Shown here: piece after piece, positions 26,325 through 35,274 of the stretch
Position numbering within the stretch: position 1 is the stretch's first letter
How the letters are laid out: every line of letters starts with the position of its first letter
NCBI RefSeq assembly: GCF_900314615.1
Contig: NZ_OMWA01000006.1
Location: forward strand, 35,596 to 99,595
Length of the DNA: 64,000 nt
Direction: 5' to 3'
DNA from: an uncultured Methanobrevibacter sp.
Lineage (GTDB): Archaea; Methanobacteriota; Methanobacteria; Methanobacteriales; Methanobacteriaceae
The notes under the pieces: generated by a model
What the model saw: only the letters and a program-made list of their open reading frames with translations
Database searches by the model: none
What the model was told of the DNA's origin: nothing
Made by a program: the position numbers and the translations under genes

Positions 26325-27503
26325 ATGACTGATAAAGTACTTTTAGCATTTAGTGGAGGATTAGATACCTCTGTTTGTGTTAAATTATTAGAAGAAAAAT
26401 ACAATGTAGAAGTTATTACAGCATGTGTAGATGTAGGACAAGGCGAAGAAGAAATGGAAAAAGCAAAAAATAGTGCAGCTAAAATTGGTGGATTAAAACA
26501 CTACAATATAGATGCTAAAGAAGAATTTGCTAACGAATACATCGCACGTGGAATCAAAGCAAACGCAGAATACGAAGGATACCCATTAAGTACTGCTTTT
26601 GCAAGACCATTAATTGCTCAAAAACTTATAGAAGTAGCTGAAAAAGAAGGAGCAACTGCAATTGCACACGGTTGTACTGGAAAAGGAAACGACCAGTTCA
26701 GATTTGAAGCTATTATCCTTGCAATGTCCGATTTGGATATCATTGCACCAATCAGAGAAATGAACCTGACAAGAACTGAAGAAAAAGCATATGCAGAATC
26801 CAAAGGAATTGAGCTAAATTACGATAAAATTTACAGTATTGACGAAAACCTCTGGGGAAGAGCAATTGAAGGAGATGTCCTAGAAGACCCTGCAAATGAA
26901 CCTCCGGAAGACATCTACGAATGGACTGCATCCTGGCAAGACGCTAAAGATGAGCCTGAAAAAGTATCTATCGAATTTGAAGAAGGTATTCCAGTAGCCA
27001 TCAACGGCGAAATGATGCCGTTAATCGACATCATCCAAAAATCCAATGAAATTGCAGGATCACACGGTATCGGTAGAGTAGATACCATTGAAAACAGAAT
27101 GATTGGTATTAAAAGTAGGGAAATCTACGAAACCCCTGGTGCAAAATTATTAATTGCAGCTCACCAGGCATTAGAAGAATTAGTCTTAACAACTGACGAG
27201 TTAAGATTTGCTGAATACATGTCCAGACTTTATGCTGACCTTGTATACAGAGCACTCTGGCAGGAACCTCTAAGAGAAGACCTTGACCAGGCAATCGACA
27301 ATATGCAGGAAAGAGTAAGCGGAGAAGTTGTAATGAAACTATTTAAAGGTTCAATCCACCCAATTTCAAGAAAATCTCCATTCAGCTTACACAGCATAGA
27401 ACAGATTACATTTGAAGACAAAGAAACTGACCAAAGAGACGTTGAAGGTATGATTAAGTACCACGGTCTTCAAGCTGCAAATTACCAAAAATTAAACAGA
27501 TAG
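26325..27503 (+). CDS. argG: Argininosuccinate synthase
   Basis: Joins citrulline and aspartate with ATP cleavage in arginine synthesis. The N-terminal P-loop-like AFSGGLDTSVCVKLLEE binds ATP; AHGCTGKGNDQFRFE and GRVDTIENRMIGIKSREIYE are the other family signatures. 392 residues is full length. A GGTGATTAA ribosome site precedes the ATG. Single gene with a hairpin at its stop codon. Confidence 0.97.
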   Translation: MTDKVLLAFSGGLDTSVCVKLLEEKYNVEVITACVDVGQGEEEMEKAKNSAAKIGGLKHYNIDAKEEFANEYIARGIKANAEYEGYPLSTAFARPLIAQKLIEVAEKEGATAIAHGCTGKGNDQFRFEAIILAMSDLDIIAPIREMNLTRTEEKAYAESKGIELNYDKIYSIDENLWGRAIEGDVLEDPANEPPEDIYEWTASWQDAKDEPEKVSIEFEEGIPVAINGEMMPLIDIIQKSNEIAGSHGIGRVDTIENRMIGIKSREIYETPGAKLLIAAHQALEELVLTTDELRFAEYMSRLYADLVYRALWQEPLREDLDQAIDNMQERVSGEVVMKLFKGSIHPISRKSPFSLHSIEQITFEDKETDQRDVEGMIKYHGLQAANYQKLNR

Positions 27504-27516
27504 CTTTAACGCTATC
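27499..27516 (+). terminator. Short hairpin at argG stop
   Basis: GATAGC-TTTAAC-GCTATC overlaps the TAG stop of argG, and a T-rich tract follows near 27524-27535. It lies between convergent genes. Confidence 0.5.
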
Positions 27517-27519
27517 ACT

Positions 27520-29163
27520 TTACTTCTTTTTTTGAACAGCTTCAATGAAATATTCATTGAAAAATCCACGATTATAATCAAACAATTGTTTAAAGCTAGA
27601 ATCGATTATATACATCACACACCAGTCATCGTGGTCCCTAATACCCCTACCATATGCCTGCATCAATGCCATAACAGTCTGATAATAGAACCATTTAGGA
27701 TCAAGGTCACGACGATATTTTACCTGCTCATTCAGTTGAGGATAAGGAATCTTAAATACAATCTGGAAGCGGCACAAATCACCCTTAAAATCAACTCCAT
27801 CTTTAATGGAAGCGCCGATAAGAACAATATCTTCATCAGATTCACTGAATTCCTTTAATGTATAATTCCTATCTTCACCGCCGACAAATACCAAATTGTA
27901 ATCTTTTAATTTTTCAATTATCCAGAATGCCTGTGCATTGCTTGAGGTGTGAATAACTCCTTTCTGGCCATGATGCTTATCAAGCAAGTCTTTAATTTTT
28001 TGAATAGCCCTTTTACTTTTCCAATTGGGAATGCCCCTCCTAAAACCACTCATACGACCAACGAAATCCACATAAATCGGCCTGTTAGCTACTTCAAAAG
28101 GACTTTTTTCATAAATATAATATGTCTTTTCAGGGTCGATGTTATTCCATTCACAGAATTTATCCTTGCTTCCCAGAGTTCCTGTTAAAAAAATGCAGAT
28201 ATTTCCCATAGAAAGCAGTTTTTGAGTGTCATCAGATACTGAGAAAGGCTTGAATTCAGCAGAGATATCCATTTTTCCATCCAGAATGATTTTTCTGTCC
28301 GGTAAATCAATAATCAAATCATTATCCGCCAATCCCAATCCTATTGAAGCAAAATTTTTCACATCCTGTTCCAGATTCTGCTTTTCTACATAATCGTAAT
28401 TGGAATACTTTGAAGGGTCGCTTTCAAATTCATCCAGACTAACCTGAACACTTTTGTTGGCATCGCCCTCAATTTTTTTAATTCTTTTCTTGCATTCTTT
28501 AATCAAATCATTGCACAGCTCAGTCCAGTACTTGGAGTTTCTCTTCAGCTCATTGATTGATTTTGTTGCATGCATTAAAGGTTCAAAAATATCGATTCCG
28601 AATTTTGTTGAAATATATTCCCGATTTAACTCTGAAGAAGACAGCATTAACATTTTACGTTCCAGATTATGAGCCTCATCCAAGATAAGCAATTCACGAG
28701 AGTCCAGAAGAGGATTTGCTACACCTGCATAGTACAGGTAATCATAATTTGTAATAACGTTTTTAGCTTCCTGAGCTTTTCTGAAAGCCAGATTATAGTC
28801 ACAGTCACTGCATCGCCTTAAATTATACTCAGCTTTAATACAAAAATCACAGCTGCCCTTGTAGTTGCATTTATAATTGCCACGACCTTTAATTTCAACA
28901 AGCATGTCTGAAAAATCATCCAGATACTGTTCCTGAAGCTGTTTTGTCATTGTTAAAATATACGAGTCATCATACATGTTGGCGATAGTTGTAGCTATTG
29001 CAGACTTTCCAATACCAGTTCCGGCTTCGAGAATTATATATTTGTAACCGTTTTTTATGGCTACATTTATTTCATTAATTAGTTTAATTTGACTATTTCT
29101 GGGATTATACTTTGGCAGTGACCAGTACACCATCCAATCAAGATTAGAATTATTATTTTCCAA
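27520..29163 (-). CDS. DinG/XPD-like ATP-dependent DNA helicase
   Basis: About 547 residues. Walker A LEAGTGIGKSAIATTIA near residue 45, then four cysteines (about 94-117, within CNYKGSCDFC and RRCSDC) in the position of the XPD/DinG iron-sulphur cluster, ILDEAHNLE as the DEAH box, and AYGRGIRDHDDWC as the last motif. It unwinds DNA 5'-3' in repair. The TTG at 29161-29163 lies 9 nt after AGGTG and is preferred; a GTG at 29175 overlaps that site. Confidence 0.88.
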   Translation of the reverse strand: MENNNSNLDWMVYWSLPKYNPRNSQIKLINEINVAIKNGYKYIILEAGTGIGKSAIATTIANMYDDSYILTMTKQLQEQYLDDFSDMLVEIKGRGNYKCNYKGSCDFCIKAEYNLRRCSDCDYNLAFRKAQEAKNVITNYDYLYYAGVANPLLDSRELLILDEAHNLERKMLMLSSSELNREYISTKFGIDIFEPLMHATKSINELKRNSKYWTELCNDLIKECKKRIKKIEGDANKSVQVSLDEFESDPSKYSNYDYVEKQNLEQDVKNFASIGLGLADNDLIIDLPDRKIILDGKMDISAEFKPFSVSDDTQKLLSMGNICIFLTGTLGSKDKFCEWNNIDPEKTYYIYEKSPFEVANRPIYVDFVGRMSGFRRGIPNWKSKRAIQKIKDLLDKHHGQKGVIHTSSNAQAFWIIEKLKDYNLVFVGGEDRNYTLKEFSESDEDIVLIGASIKDGVDFKGDLCRFQIVFKIPYPQLNEQVKYRRDLDPKWFYYQTVMALMQAYGRGIRDHDDWCVMYIIDSSFKQLFDYNRGFFNEYFIEAVQKKK

Positions 29164-29247
29164 ATTAAACCACACCTATTTGAAACAACATTATAATAAT
29201 TAATATATTAAACAATTATATTTAAAAGTTTATACATAGAGTTAAAC

Positions 29248-29973
29248 ATGTCTAAAATTACCCAATTACAGGAAATAATCGATTCTTCAGACAATATTGT
29301 ATTTTTTGGAGGAGCGGGAGTTTCAACAGAAAGCGGAATTCCGGATTTCAGGTCTGAAAGCGGAATCTTTAAAAGTCTGGAAAAATACGGAGACACCCCT
29401 GAAAATCTGGTTTCTCATAGCTATTACCTTGACCATACTGAGGAATTTTTTAACTATTACAAGGACAATCTCGTCTTTAATGATGCAGAACCCAATCCGG
29501 CACATATTAAACTGGCAGAACTTGAAAAAGCAGGAAAATTAAAAGCAGTGATTACTCAAAATGTTGACGGCCTGCATCAAAAAGCAGGAAGCAAAGAAGT
29601 TCTGGAACTTCACGGAAGCATTCATAGAAATTACTGCCAGATTTGCAATAAGGAGTACTCTCTGGAATATATTTTGGAAAGTGACGGAATTCCAAAATGT
29701 GAATGCGGAGGAACCGTTAAGCCCGATGTCGTACTATATGAAGAACCTTTAAACAATGCAGTCTTAAGCTTTGCAATAGATTATATTTCAAATGCAGATA
29801 CATTAATCATCGGAGGAACATCACTTGTCGTATATCCTGCAGCAGGACTTATAAATTACTTTAACGGTACAAATCTTGTTCTAATCAACAAAAGTGAAAC
29901 TCCATATGACAATCTTGCAAGCCTAGTCATCAACGATGCTATCGGAGAAACTCTTTCCCAAATCAAAGTCTAG
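29248..29973 (+). CDS. Sirtuin, NAD-dependent protein deacylase
   Basis: A 241-residue Sir2 protein. GGAGVSTESGIPDFRS and TQNVDGLHQKAG bind NAD, HGSIHRNYC carries the catalytic histidine, and CQIC with CEC hold zinc (the second pair is spaced as KCECGG). It probably deacylates lysines, for instance on chromatin proteins such as Alba or histones. TATA-like AGTTTATACATA lies about 20 nt upstream of the ATG, so the leader is very short. The 3' end overlaps sfsA by 51 nt on the other strand. Confidence 0.93.
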   Translation: MSKITQLQEIIDSSDNIVFFGGAGVSTESGIPDFRSESGIFKSLEKYGDTPENLVSHSYYLDHTEEFFNYYKDNLVFNDAEPNPAHIKLAELEKAGKLKAVITQNVDGLHQKAGSKEVLELHGSIHRNYCQICNKEYSLEYILESDGIPKCECGGTVKPDVVLYEEPLNNAVLSFAIDYISNADTLIIGGTSLVVYPAAGLINYFNGTNLVLINKSETPYDNLASLVINDAIGETLSQIKV

Positions 29974-30666
29974 AGATTCGGGAATTAAATCTATTCCATC
30001 CAGACGGTTATCACATCTATAGACCAGGATTTCCACACCTTTATCATAAGCTTCATTTAAGGTTTCGCTGAATTTTGGGTCATTTTCCCAGTTAGGTCTG
30101 AAAAATTTGCCTGCAGGATGCTGTATCAGGAAAAAGACAACACAGCGATTTCCATCTTTTTTAAGTTTTATTAGCTCCTTTAGATGTTTTGCCCCACGTT
30201 CTGTAGGAGCATCAGGAAATCTTGCCTCACCATCTACAATAAGTGTTACGCCCTTAACTTCAACAAAACATGAATCAACCAGAAAGTCAATCCCGCAACA
30301 ATCGTCTTCATGGTTGGCCAAGTATATATCTATCCGTGAGTTATCAACAGTTTTTTCTCGCTGATGATAATCATAGCCGGAAAGTTCCTTTATCTGACCA
30401 TTTACTATTGCATCATATACAATACTGTTAGCTTGTTGAGAGTAAAGTGATACCAGCTCACCATTGTTCTCAACAAAATGAAGTGAAAACTTGGTTTTGC
30501 GGTTGGGATTGTCTGAAGGTTTCAGCCATACCACAGCATCATCGACCAAAAGTTCCCTGCATCTTCCCGTATTTGGCACATGAGCTATTTCCAGATTTCC
30601 ATCAACTTCAACTTCTGCAATGAATCTGTTTGGACGATTTTTAAAGATTCCTCTAACATAATCCAT
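29923..30666 (-). CDS. sfsA: SfsA-family protein
   Basis: A 247-residue member of the SfsA family (sugar fermentation stimulation protein A), whose members have a nucleic-acid-binding OB-like N-terminus and a nuclease-like core. Seen: FIAEVEVDGNLEIAHVPNTG, GRCRELL, SRIDIYLA and VEVKGVTLIVDGEARFPDAP with a D/E-x-K-like core. The biological role in archaea is unknown. The ATG overlaps the end of the nnr gene by 14 nt and has GTGAT upstream. Confidence 0.92.
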   Translation of the reverse strand: MDYVRGIFKNRPNRFIAEVEVDGNLEIAHVPNTGRCRELLVDDAVVWLKPSDNPNRKTKFSLHFVENNGELVSLYSQQANSIVYDAIVNGQIKELSGYDYHQREKTVDNSRIDIYLANHEDDCCGIDFLVDSCFVEVKGVTLIVDGEARFPDAPTERGAKHLKELIKLKKDGNRCVVFFLIQHPAGKFFRPNWENDPKFSETLNEAYDKGVEILVYRCDNRLDGIDLIPESLDFDLGKSFSDSIVDD

Positions 30667-32194
30667 TTTTAATCACACTGCCAATGTATGAAACCAGATC
30701 TGTTGCTGAAAAACCGTTTCCTTTTACTTTAAAAGCCTCATCACCTGCAATACCATTGATGAACACACCTAAACAGGCACTGTCAAATGAATTCAATCCC
30801 TGTGAGAGAAGACTTGCGCAGATTCCGGCTAAGGCATCACCTGTTCCGCCAACAGTCATTCCTGCATTTCCACTTTTATTGATTCTGAACCGTGTGCCGT
30901 TTAAGATTAAATCATATTGTCCTTTAACAATGACACTGCCTTTAATCTGGCGGGAAATACGCTGAAACTCAGTAATGTTTTCATCGACTTTTTCAAAATC
31001 ATATGAATCAATATCCAGTTTCAGGCTATCTTTAACATTGAAAAATGATTTGAACTCGAAAATATGTGGAGTCAGTATAATATCTTCACGGTTTTTAATT
31101 AATGATAAATCAACCTGTTTTAAGGCATCTGCATCTAAAACTACAGGCTTTTTGATTTTTGCAACAAGAACATTAAACAGTTTTGATGTATCTTCATCAA
31201 TTCCCGCACCGGAACCAATCAGTACAGCATCGACTTTATCCGCAAGTGTTAAAATATCATTTAAATGTGTTAAAGAGAGTTTTTCACCTTCAAGTGAATT
31301 TACAATTAAATCAGGAGATGTAAATTTGATAGCCTGAGCCGCATCATATGGTGATGCAACATAAACTAGATCCGCTCCGGCACCGATAGCCGCCATTCCA
31401 GCAATTGCAGGAGCTCCTGAATAATCCTTGCTTCCGCCGACAATTAACAAACTGCCATTATTTCCCTTATGAGAAGACTTATCCCTGTTATTCAGCCTTA
31501 AAAAATCACCATAGCTGACAAAGTATTCCGCTTCAAAAGGTATTCCGATATCTGCAGTTACAAGTCCTCCGACAATTTCCTCTTCAGCCTGGCGAACACC
31601 GGTTTTAATTTTATGAAAACTTATTGTATAATCAGGAACCACAGCCAAATCATCTACATCGCCTGTTAACGGATCCATTCCTGAAGGCACATCCACACTG
31701 ATTTTTACCCCACCTGCATCATTTATAATTTCAATAGCTCTTCTGATATTGGTCTGAAGTTTTCCTTTTATCCCCGTACCCAGAAGACCGTCAACAATGA
31801 TATATTCTCCTTTTTCGTTTTTGGCCAATTCACAATTGTTAATGTCTTCCAATGTTTTCAAATTGAAAATCTTTAATCTGGATAAACGTGGCTTCATATT
31901 CTTCAATATTTCAAGATTGGTTTTTGCCTCTTTTGAGTGGATATTATCTTTAAGCATATATACATCCACATCATAGCCCCTGTTTAACAAGTATCTGGCT
32001 GCAACAAAACCGTCACCGCCGTTTCCCCCTGAACCTGTAAAAATTACTACCTTAACAGGTTTGGAAAATGTATAAACAGCAATTTTTCCCACTTCTTCTG
32101 CCAGAGACTTTCCGGCAGATTCCATTAAACATAAACGAGATAAACCTAAATATTCACAGTTATAGTCTGTTACCATCATATCAATTGGATTCAA
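30653..32194 (-). CDS. nnr: Bifunctional NAD(P)H-hydrate epimerase/dehydratase
   Basis: A 513-residue fusion that repairs hydrated NAD(P)H. The N-terminal half is a YjeF epimerase (MESAGKSLAEEV, FTGSGGNGGDGFVAARYL, VDGLLGTGIKG, SVDVPSGMDP). The C-terminal half is the ADP-dependent dehydratase (LIVGGSKDYSGAP, VLDADAL, and the GNAGMTVGGTGDALAGI catalytic loop). The start codon is TTG with AAAGGTGAT upstream. Operon with sfsA. Confidence 0.94.
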   Translation of the reverse strand: MNPIDMMVTDYNCEYLGLSRLCLMESAGKSLAEEVGKIAVYTFSKPVKVVIFTGSGGNGGDGFVAARYLLNRGYDVDVYMLKDNIHSKEAKTNLEILKNMKPRLSRLKIFNLKTLEDINNCELAKNEKGEYIIVDGLLGTGIKGKLQTNIRRAIEIINDAGGVKISVDVPSGMDPLTGDVDDLAVVPDYTISFHKIKTGVRQAEEEIVGGLVTADIGIPFEAEYFVSYGDFLRLNNRDKSSHKGNNGSLLIVGGSKDYSGAPAIAGMAAIGAGADLVYVASPYDAAQAIKFTSPDLIVNSLEGEKLSLTHLNDILTLADKVDAVLIGSGAGIDEDTSKLFNVLVAKIKKPVVLDADALKQVDLSLIKNREDIILTPHIFEFKSFFNVKDSLKLDIDSYDFEKVDENITEFQRISRQIKGSVIVKGQYDLILNGTRFRINKSGNAGMTVGGTGDALAGICASLLSQGLNSFDSACLGVFINGIAGDEAFKVKGNGFSATDLVSYIGSVIKNGLC

Positions 32195-32263
32195 AAAATC
32201 ACCTTTAAATTAAAATATAACCACTTAAATAAATATAATTATCTTAATTTAAGGAAAATTTCT

Positions 32264-33409
32264 ATGAGAAAAATTACATTAAAACTATTAACTGAACTGC
32301 CTCAAAAATACATTACAACGGGGCTTATTTTAGTAATCATATTATACATTTACGGAATCCTCGGGTCTTATTTTATAATGGATTTGAATCTGCTTGATTC
32401 AATTTATTATGCTACAATCACAATGGCAACAGTAGGTTATGGAGATTACATTCCAACCACAGGGGTTGAAAAGATATTTGCAACCACACTGGCACTTTCA
32501 GGAGTTGCACTGCTTGCTTATGTATTCAATGTTATACTGTCAACATTCCAGGAGCGAATGATTCTATATTCAAAGGGAGCTCGAAAAATGAAATCAATAG
32601 AAAGAATGGAAGATTATTATATTATTTGCGGTTACGGAAGAGTGGGAAAAGTTGTTTTCAAAGAATTAACCGAAAGAAATCAAAATGTTATCATTATCGA
32701 TAAAGATGAAAAAATCACTGAAAAAATTGAGGACAGCAGTTCTGTTGTCGTTCTCAATAAAGATGCAACAGACAATGATTTAATCTCAAAATTAGCCGGA
32801 GAGAAATGCAGAAGCGTAATTCTATGTACAGGAGATGATGTGATTAACATTTTCATCGTTTTAACAATACGTGAAACCAATCCTAATGCATGGATTGTAA
32901 CCAGATCAAGCAAATCAGAAAACGTTTCAAGATTAAAAAAAGCAGGTGCAAACAAAGTCATATCCCCTGAAGTGATTGGAGGACAGGGACTTTACTATGA
33001 ATCCGCAAGACCTCACCTTTTAAGCATAACAGTAAAACACGATCTTGAGGGAATATTTCCGGAATTTAAATTGATTTCAAAACACGGATGCACTTTAGAA
33101 AATATCCAATACCATTTGCCGGGAATTGAAACACCATTTATTCGTGAAATTAAGAAAAAAGACTACGTAGACGGTGAAAACTACAAGAATTACTTAAACA
33201 GCAATGATGACAAAAGAGAAGCACTTGAAAATCTATATAAAACTGTCAATCATATCCACACTCATGTTATTTCAGGTCCAGACAATTCCACATTCGATGA
33301 ATTAATCAAAGATTTGGAAAAAATAGAAACAGTCATCGGAATCAATTTAACACATGCGCAAATCGCTGAAATAACTAAAAAAGAAATGGAAAGTAAAATT
33401 ACACAATAG
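32264..33409 (+). CDS. Two-TM potassium channel with RCK domain
   Basis: A 381-residue MthK-type channel. Two helices flank a pore with the selectivity filter TMATVGYGDYIP (about residues 48-60). A TrkA-N/RCK domain begins at about 117 with IICGYGRVGKVVFKELTERN, a Rossmann nucleotide fold, followed by a C-terminal regulatory region. Usually gated by Ca2+ or nucleotides. Ribosome site AAGGAAAA. The stop overlaps the convergent surface protein gene by 11 nt. Confidence 0.92.
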   Translation: MRKITLKLLTELPQKYITTGLILVIILYIYGILGSYFIMDLNLLDSIYYATITMATVGYGDYIPTTGVEKIFATTLALSGVALLAYVFNVILSTFQERMILYSKGARKMKSIERMEDYYIICGYGRVGKVVFKELTERNQNVIIIDKDEKITEKIEDSSSVVVLNKDATDNDLISKLAGEKCRSVILCTGDDVINIFIVLTIRETNPNAWIVTRSSKSENVSRLKKAGANKVISPEVIGGQGLYYESARPHLLSITVKHDLEGIFPEFKLISKHGCTLENIQYHLPGIETPFIREIKKKDYVDGENYKNYLNSNDDKREALENLYKTVNHIHTHVISGPDNSTFDELIKDLEKIETVIGINLTHAQIAEITKKEMESKITQ

Positions 33410-35237
33410 TAATCTTACTTTTACCTGAAATCAGATATTTGTTAGTAGCAGGAGCTAAAACAACATTATAAGTTCCAGCGGACAAATCTTTTGTATCCAG
33501 TTTTGCCACACCCTTAGTGTCTGTTTTAACAGTGTAAGTTTTTGTTATTCCATTTGCTGTTAGTTTAACTTTAACTTTAAGTTTAGCTACTGCCTTAGCT
33601 GTGTTTTTATTTTTAATTGTAACTTTAAAGTATCCAGTGTTATTGAAAGTATTGGTAACACTTGGAGCTTTGATTGTTGTTGGAATTTTAACAAACTTAT
33701 CAACGTTTCCAAAGCTGTGAGATCCCAGATATTTCATGTTTGGAACTTTTGGAAGTTTATGACTGCTTACAAATTTACCTTTGAACACTACATGATCAAC
33801 ACGCCAGCCTGAAGACACACCCACATACCTTCCGTTATCGTTTGCAGCATAAGCTTTTATTGATGAAGTAGATTTGAAGTTTTTATCTGTTTTAAGGTTC
33901 CAGTGAAGAACAACAACCTGTCTTCTGTTAACTCCATAACGGTCTGTAGCACCAACCTTGATTGCTGCTTTAGCAGGATTTGAGCTGTATTTTCCATAGG
34001 TACTGTGACGATAATACTCTTTAAAGTTAGGAGAACAGCTGAATTCACCAGGTTTCAATTTACCTGTGATAATCTTGTTTTTCCACACAACAGCATATCT
34101 TCCGTCCGGTGCCTTAATTGAAAAGTGACCGAAGTTTATGCTTCTTTTATAGCTGTAAATCTTTTTCAGGGAAGACATTTTTATTTTGTTGGATTTTACC
34201 ATATCAACAGCTAATTTTTCCATTGAATTGATAAAGTCATGTGAATCAAGTCCTCCGTTACCAACTATCCAACCGTTAGCAAATACAATCAGGTGCACAA
34301 AACCATTGGCATTTGTATGTTTTATTACTGGTATACCACCTAATTTATAGTCTTTAACAGTAATAGTGGTCATAGCAACATTATCCCTTCTAAAACCTGC
34401 AACTGATTCAGTGTCACTTACCTGCAGGAAGAATGAACAGCAGTCTTCACCAGGAGAAGATTTCACTTTCATTGTTATCTTGTTATTAGAATCTTTATAA
34501 GAAATATAATTCTTATTTTTAGAGTCTTTAATCTGTGCAGCAATCTTATAAGTTCCCACTTTCAGATTTTTATTTAAAGTAACTACACCTTTGCTGTCAG
34601 TTGTTGCATAATAATTAGTGTATTTTTTAGTTTTAGTTGAATAAACTTTAAATAAAACCCTAATTCCACTGACAGGATTTCCAGTATTTTTGTTGTATAC
34701 TTTTGCTTTAAGATATAATCCTGATTTATAATAAGTATTGAAATTGCTCATCTTAATAGCCAGAGGAGCCTTTTTAACTTTAACATAAGAATCAGATTCA
34801 CATGAAGTGAAATTATCATCACCACTGAACTTGAATGTCAGTTTATAAGTGCTTGGCTTTAAATTGCTGTAAGACAAGATAAATTTACCATTAGAATCAG
34901 TAGTTTTATTATTTATTTTTCCATTAAAAATTACGCTGACGCTTTTATTTTCCAATGCAGCATTATTTGAATCTTTCAGCTGAACTTCAACATCTATTTT
35001 TTCCTTATAGTAAGAAGTAACGTTTTTTACTTCAAATTTACTTTGAATTTTTGAAGATTCCTGTTCGGCAGAATCATCATAACCATCATCAATTTCATCT
35101 ATTTCTCCTTGAGATGAAACATCATCCAATATAACGTCAGAAGTTACATTTTCAGAAGCTGAAACGAAACTGAAACTCAACGTTATAATTGCAAGAATCA
35201 TCAAGAATAAAAGAATTCCCTTATACGACTTTTTCAT
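33399..35237 (-). CDS. Secreted Ig-like repeat protein with Cys-Cys-Ser core, paralogue A
   Basis: A 612-residue protein with an N-terminal signal peptide (helix at about 8-27 ending FVSASEN), acidic spacer, two Ig-like domains (about 66-155 and 160-258), a central domain of about 260 residues and a C-terminal Ig-like domain. The central domain opens with EDCCSFFLQVS (C266, C267) and continues GFRRDN, FGHFSIKAPDGRYAVVW and VGATDRYGVNRRQ. The Cys-Ser start plus a GFRRD stretch 14 residues later loosely recalls N-terminal-nucleophile hydrolases, but I cannot confirm this. It is a surface or cell-wall protein. No C-terminal anchor is seen. Confidence 0.75.
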   Translation of the reverse strand: MKKSYKGILLFLMILAIITLSFSFVSASENVTSDVILDDVSSQGEIDEIDDGYDDSAEQESSKIQSKFEVKNVTSYYKEKIDVEVQLKDSNNAALENKSVSVIFNGKINNKTTDSNGKFILSYSNLKPSTYKLTFKFSGDDNFTSCESDSYVKVKKAPLAIKMSNFNTYYKSGLYLKAKVYNKNTGNPVSGIRVLFKVYSTKTKKYTNYYATTDSKGVVTLNKNLKVGTYKIAAQIKDSKNKNYISYKDSNNKITMKVKSSPGEDCCSFFLQVSDTESVAGFRRDNVAMTTITVKDYKLGGIPVIKHTNANGFVHLIVFANGWIVGNGGLDSHDFINSMEKLAVDMVKSNKIKMSSLKKIYSYKRSINFGHFSIKAPDGRYAVVWKNKIITGKLKPGEFSCSPNFKEYYRHSTYGKYSSNPAKAAIKVGATDRYGVNRRQVVVLHWNLKTDKNFKSTSSIKAYAANDNGRYVGVSSGWRVDHVVFKGKFVSSHKLPKVPNMKYLGSHSFGNVDKFVKIPTTIKAPSVTNTFNNTGYFKVTIKNKNTAKAVAKLKVKVKLTANGITKTYTVKTDTKGVAKLDTKDLSAGTYNVVLAPATNKYLISGKSKITIV

Positions 35238-35274
35238 TAATCAAACCCCCATAAACCCCATGATTTTAGCAAAG

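Noticed and set aside
29297..29752. Alternative frames within the sirtuin gene
   Set aside because: They lack motifs and start signals; the Sir2 frame is intact.
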